A stretch of DNA of 64,000 bases, from the NCBI GenBank assembly GCA_030448265.1, contig JAUJNG010000014.1, positions 88,566 to 152,565 of the forward strand. Reading direction: 5' to 3'. Of this stretch, positions 61,446 to 64,000 are shown piece after piece. Both the position numbers and the translations under genes were made by a program. The DNA is from Abditibacterium sp. GTDB taxonomy: Bacteria > Armatimonadota > Abditibacteriia > Abditibacteriales > Abditibacteriaceae. The notes below the pieces were generated by a model. That model had not been told where the DNA came from. It did not search any database and saw only the letters and a list, made by a program, of their open reading frames with translations. Positions within the stretch are counted from its first letter, which is position 1. Each line of letters begins with the position of its first letter.

Positions 61446-62825
61446 ATGCCCATTCCGGCCCGTGCCGAGTCGTCCGAGTTTGCGCCCTCCGAATCGCTTT
61501 CCGGAGACGAAATTAAAGACGCCGAATTGATTTTGACGGCGTTTCGCACGCTGCTTTTGCTCGTCATTTTCGCGGCGCCCTTCGTTTTAGACCTGGAAGT
61601 CAACTTCTCGCGCAAAGAAATTCTGCTCATGGCGCTGGCGAGCGTTTACAACATCGGCATGGGCATCGCGAGCCTGTTTCCCAGTCGCTACGGCGTGCGG
61701 CGGCCTTTGATTCTGGCGATGGACACCATGCTCATCGCGGTGTGGATGGAACTCACGCACCGGTGGGAGTTGATGGCGTTTTATTTCGTGGTCGTGACCG
61801 TCGCGGCGATGTGGTATCGCGTTGTGGGCGGCACGGTAGCGGCGGCGGTGTGCGACTTTCTGTTTCTGTTTTTGTGGGGCCGCCAGGCCGCCGATGTGGA
61901 CACCTTCGTGCTGCCGGTTTTCACGCCTTCCCTCGCGCTCAATGTGGTGCTGTTGTTCGCAGTCGGCGCTCTGGCGGGCTATCTGGCCGAAGCGCAGGAG
62001 CGCGAACGCGAAAGGCGCCTGGAACGCGAGCTTCTCATTGCCAATTATCAGCAGGAAATCGACGTGTCCACCCATTTGCAGCCGCTTCTGGTGTCGCGTT
62101 TCGAACCTAATGCGAACATAGATTTGGGCGCCGCGATGCACAGCGCGCGCGCTCTGGGCGGCGGCGATTATCTCGATGCCCTCCCGCTTCCCGAAGGCCG
62201 CACTCTGCTGTGCATCGCCGACGTTTCGGGCAAAAGCGTGCGCGCTCAGGCGCGCGTGCCGCTCCTCAAATACTCGCTGCGCGCCCTGGCGCCACTCCAT
62301 CCCGATCCGGCGGCTCTGGCCGCGCGGCTTCAAATCACCCTCGCTCCCGAACTGGGGCCGGAAATTTATATCGCGCTGTGTTTGGTGGTTCTCGATCCCA
62401 AAAACGAAACGATGACCTGGTGCAACGCGGGCCACATGGCGCCTTTGCGAGTGCGAAAGGATGAAACCTTGGCGCTCGAAACCACCTCGCCCGCGCTGGG
62501 ATTGTTTCCCGAAATCGCGCCCCAGCAAAGCTCGCGGCCCTGGCAGCGCGGCGATGCTCTGCTGCTCTTCACCGACGGTCTGGCCGATGCGCTCTCGTTT
62601 GGCGGCGAGGCCGACGGCGAAGAACAGGTGCAAAAACTGGCGGCGCGACTGTCGCACGACCCCGCGCGTCCTGCGGTGGAAGCGGCGCAGGAAGTGGTCG
62701 ATCTGGCGAGCGCGGCGCTCGATGACAGGTCGTTTCTGGCGCGTCATTTCTCGCTCGGCGACAAACGAGGCGCCAGAGTTCGCCGCGACGACGTGGCGGT
62801 TCTGGTGGCGCGTTTTCGCGGTTAA
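61446..62825 (+). CDS. Membrane-bound SpoIIE-type PP2C phosphatase
   Basis: 459 aa. About five to six N-terminal transmembrane helices, then a coiled segment (EAQERERERRLEREL) and a SpoIIE/PP2C domain with the metal motifs GGGDYLDA, DVSGKS and TDGLADAL. Likely dephosphorylates an anti-anti-sigma factor as part of a partner-switching cascade. ATG 61446 was preferred to the upstream TTG. Confidence 0.88.
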   Translation: MPIPARAESSEFAPSESLSGDEIKDAELILTAFRTLLLLVIFAAPFVLDLEVNFSRKEILLMALASVYNIGMGIASLFPSRYGVRRPLILAMDTMLIAVWMELTHRWELMAFYFVVVTVAAMWYRVVGGTVAAAVCDFLFLFLWGRQAADVDTFVLPVFTPSLALNVVLLFAVGALAGYLAEAQERERERRLERELLIANYQQEIDVSTHLQPLLVSRFEPNANIDLGAAMHSARALGGGDYLDALPLPEGRTLLCIADVSGKSVRAQARVPLLKYSLRALAPLHPDPAALAARLQITLAPELGPEIYIALCLVVLDPKNETMTWCNAGHMAPLRVRKDETLALETTSPALGLFPEIAPQQSSRPWQRGDALLLFTDGLADALSFGGEADGEEQVQKLAARLSHDPARPAVEAAQEVVDLASAALDDRSFLARHFSLGDKRGARVRRDDVAVLVARFRG

Positions 62826-62863
62826 TTTTGGCCGCAAAGGGCCGATTTGGTTAACTTGGAGCC

Positions 62864-63202
62864 ATGTTTGTTCCTCAAACCCGCTTTCTGGCGGGCGCGG
62901 CACTGCTTGGCGCTGCGCTTTGTTCCTCTGCGGCCCACGCCCAAACGCGCTCTGGCCGCGCGGCCTATCATTTTTCGTCGGGCGCCTTCACCACTTGCGC
63001 GCGCTATGAACCCATTGGTTCGATTTTGCGCGTCACCAATCCCAAAACCGGCAAAACCATCACGGTGCGCGTCAACGGGCGCGGCCCCTACAACGGCAAC
63101 CGCATTTTAGACCTTTCGACCGGCAGTTTCAAAGCGCTCTACGGTGGTCTGGGGCGTGGCGTCGGGCCGGTGCGTTACACGGTGGTGCGGCGCGGGCGTT
63201 AA
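62864..63202 (+). CDS. rlpA: RlpA-like secreted double-psi beta-barrel protein
   Basis: 112 aa. The signal peptide ends near AAHAQ. The barrel contains AAYHFSSGAFTTCARYEPIG, VRVNGRGPYNGNRILDLS with the catalytic-type Asp, and VGPVRYTV. RlpA is a lytic transglycosylase that cuts denuded glycan strands at the septum; this short version lacks an SPOR domain and a lipobox. Confidence 0.85.
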   Translation: MFVPQTRFLAGAALLGAALCSSAAHAQTRSGRAAYHFSSGAFTTCARYEPIGSILRVTNPKTGKTITVRVNGRGPYNGNRILDLSTGSFKALYGGLGRGVGPVRYTVVRRGR

Positions 63203-63204
63203 AA

Positions 63205-63831
63205 ATGAAGTTTCTCGAATCGCGTCTTTGCCTGTGGGGTTTGGCTTCGATGTCGTTCGCGTGTCTGCTCGGCCATTTTTACGGCTGGTGGCCGATGCCG
63301 CTTTTCGCGATGTGTGTTTTGCTGCCCGCGACGCTTTTACTCGCAATTACAGCCGTTCGAGGCGAAAGGGAAACGCGGTTCATCATCGTGCAGGGCGCGC
63401 TCGCTGGACTGTTCGCTGCCGTGATTTACGACTTGTTTCGCGTGCCGTTCGTTCTCGCGGGCAAGCCGCTTTTTGCCGTTTTCCCCCAGTTCGGCCAGCT
63501 TTTGCTGTTTGGCCAACTCAACGGCGACACCAGCTTTTGGCCGCAACTCGCGGGCTGGGCGTATCATTTTTCCAACGGCGCGGCGCTGGGCATCATGGGC
63601 GCGGCGATGATTCCGCTTTCCGCCTCGTCCCAAACTCGTTTCTGGGGCAGCGTGGCGTGGGCGACCCTTGTGGAACTGCTGCTGCTCCTATCGCCGTATT
63701 ACAGATATCTCGGCCTGCATTTGCCGATGAACCAGTTCATTCCCATTACGCTCGCCGCGCATCTTGTTTTCGGCGCGGCGCTGGGTTGGTATTTCGTGCG
63801 GAAATGGCCGTCGCAACCCGTGTGGAAATGA
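63205..63831 (+). CDS. Polytopic membrane protein of unknown family
   Basis: 208 aa with five or six hydrophobic helices (starting MKFLESRLCLWGLASMSFAC). No recognised motif. It starts 2 bases after the rlpA stop, so it is in the same transcript. Confidence 0.7.
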   Translation: MKFLESRLCLWGLASMSFACLLGHFYGWWPMPLFAMCVLLPATLLLAITAVRGERETRFIIVQGALAGLFAAVIYDLFRVPFVLAGKPLFAVFPQFGQLLLFGQLNGDTSFWPQLAGWAYHFSNGAALGIMGAAMIPLSASSQTRFWGSVAWATLVELLLLLSPYYRYLGLHLPMNQFIPITLAAHLVFGAALGWYFVRKWPSQPVWK

Positions 63832-63832
63832 A

Positions 63833-63867
63833 AAAAAGCCGCGATTCTCACCGAATCGCGGCTTTTC
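63833..63867 (+). terminator. Terminator after the membrane protein gene
   Basis: AAAAAGCCGCGATTC/GAATCGCGGCTTTT stem with a TCACC loop. Confidence 0.9.
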
Positions 63868-63874
63868 AACTTGG

Positions 63875-63957
63875 AGAACGCGAAGCGTCAGCGAGTGAGG
63901 CATAACTGCCACTTCCCGGGAGCAGTCCAGCCTCACTCCCTGACGCTTCGCGGTCTC
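63875..63957. repeat. Palindrome (GAGAACGCGAAGCGTCAG)
   Basis: GAGAACGCGAAGCGTCAGCG opposite TGACGCTTCGCGGTCTC, with AGTGAGG/CCTCACT at the inner end. Confidence 0.9.
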
Positions 63958-63969
63958 TACGACATCGTT

Positions 63970-64000
63970 TTAGGCCTTGGTTTTCTCGCACAACTCCCAC
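63970..64000 (-). CDS. Possible C-terminal end of a minus-strand gene
   Basis: WELCEKTKA then a TAA at 63972-63970 on the minus strand, with the frame open to the end of the window. Too short to identify. Confidence 0.3.
   Translation of the reverse strand, partial: WELCEKTKA

Noticed and set aside
61587..62903. 438-codon minus-strand frame
   Set aside because: Shadow of the SpoIIE phosphatase gene.
1..64000. CRISPR arrays and riboswitches
   Set aside because: No regularly spaced direct repeats of CRISPR size; I recognised no riboswitch consensus in the gaps. The palindromes are inverted, not direct, repeats.

Overview
The window looks like a chromosomal segment of a free-living, Gram-negative-type (diderm) bacterium with a GC-rich genome. 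An H-X9-DG prepilin (DUF1559 type), a quinate-dehydrogenase-like protein next to an acyl-ACP-reductase-like protein, and very dense intergenic palindromes suggest Armatimonadota/Abditibacteriota or a related lineage. This assignment is inferred from gene families only. KdsD (KDO synthesis), a DUF374 acyltransferase and RlpA argue for an outer membrane. Dxr and IspG show the MEP isoprenoid route. Two tRNA genes have near-consensus sigma-70 promoters (TTGACG/TATAAT and TTGTCA/TAGAAT, both with 17-bp spacers). Many protein genes lack a clear Shine-Dalgarno.

Layout. 0-9.3 kb: partial cobalamin-binding protein, PP-loop ATPase, MutT, DUF1015, GpmI, DUF892, E1-alpha dehydrogenase, prepilin, M48 protease. 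9.5-14.1 kb: sulfurtransferase, secreted carboxypeptidase-regulatory-like protein, DUF192, and a GT4 glycosyltransferase whose 5' end carries a 76-bp tandem duplication. 14.1-16.9 kb: rpsB-tsf. 17.3-19.8 kb: M14 carboxypeptidase, Phd/Doc-like toxin-antitoxin pair, DUF6000-like gene. 19.8-26.8 kb: sugar metabolism (rhamnose isomerase, degenerate ROK, Pgi, ManA, PfkB kinase) plus tRNA-Leu and a frameshifted nucleotidyltransferase. 27-32.7 kb: lipoprotein, DagK-like, ComF, NlpC/P60 hydrolase, DUF374. 32.75-33.68 kb: a 925-bp A/T-richer methyltransferase unit whose ends reconstruct an attC-like site. 33.7-41.7 kb: second PP-loop protein, KdsD, HAD phosphatase, tRNA-Lys, HflX, barstar-like protein, P-loop kinase, PHP phosphatase. 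41.7-47.3 kb: compact minus-strand operon (membrane protein, dxr, rseP, ispG, Uma2, GNAT). 47.4-64 kb: ArgJ, TIM-barrel epimerase, DUF3072, RecA, LRR protein, PEP carboxylase, VanW, frameshifted Uma2, acyl-ACP-reductase-like pair, an IS1-family element splitting a gene, SpoIIE phosphatase, RlpA.

The most unusual property is the intergenic space: more than 25 long inverted repeats fill almost every gap. One class (1.3, 16.9, 26.8, 27.5, 57.7 kb) has an outer stem enclosing two mini-hairpins whose apical loops stay constant while the stems covary. Another has arms built from short repeated words such as CACAGAGAC. The single best candidate for an unusual system is the attC-like gene cassette at 32.76-33.68 kb.
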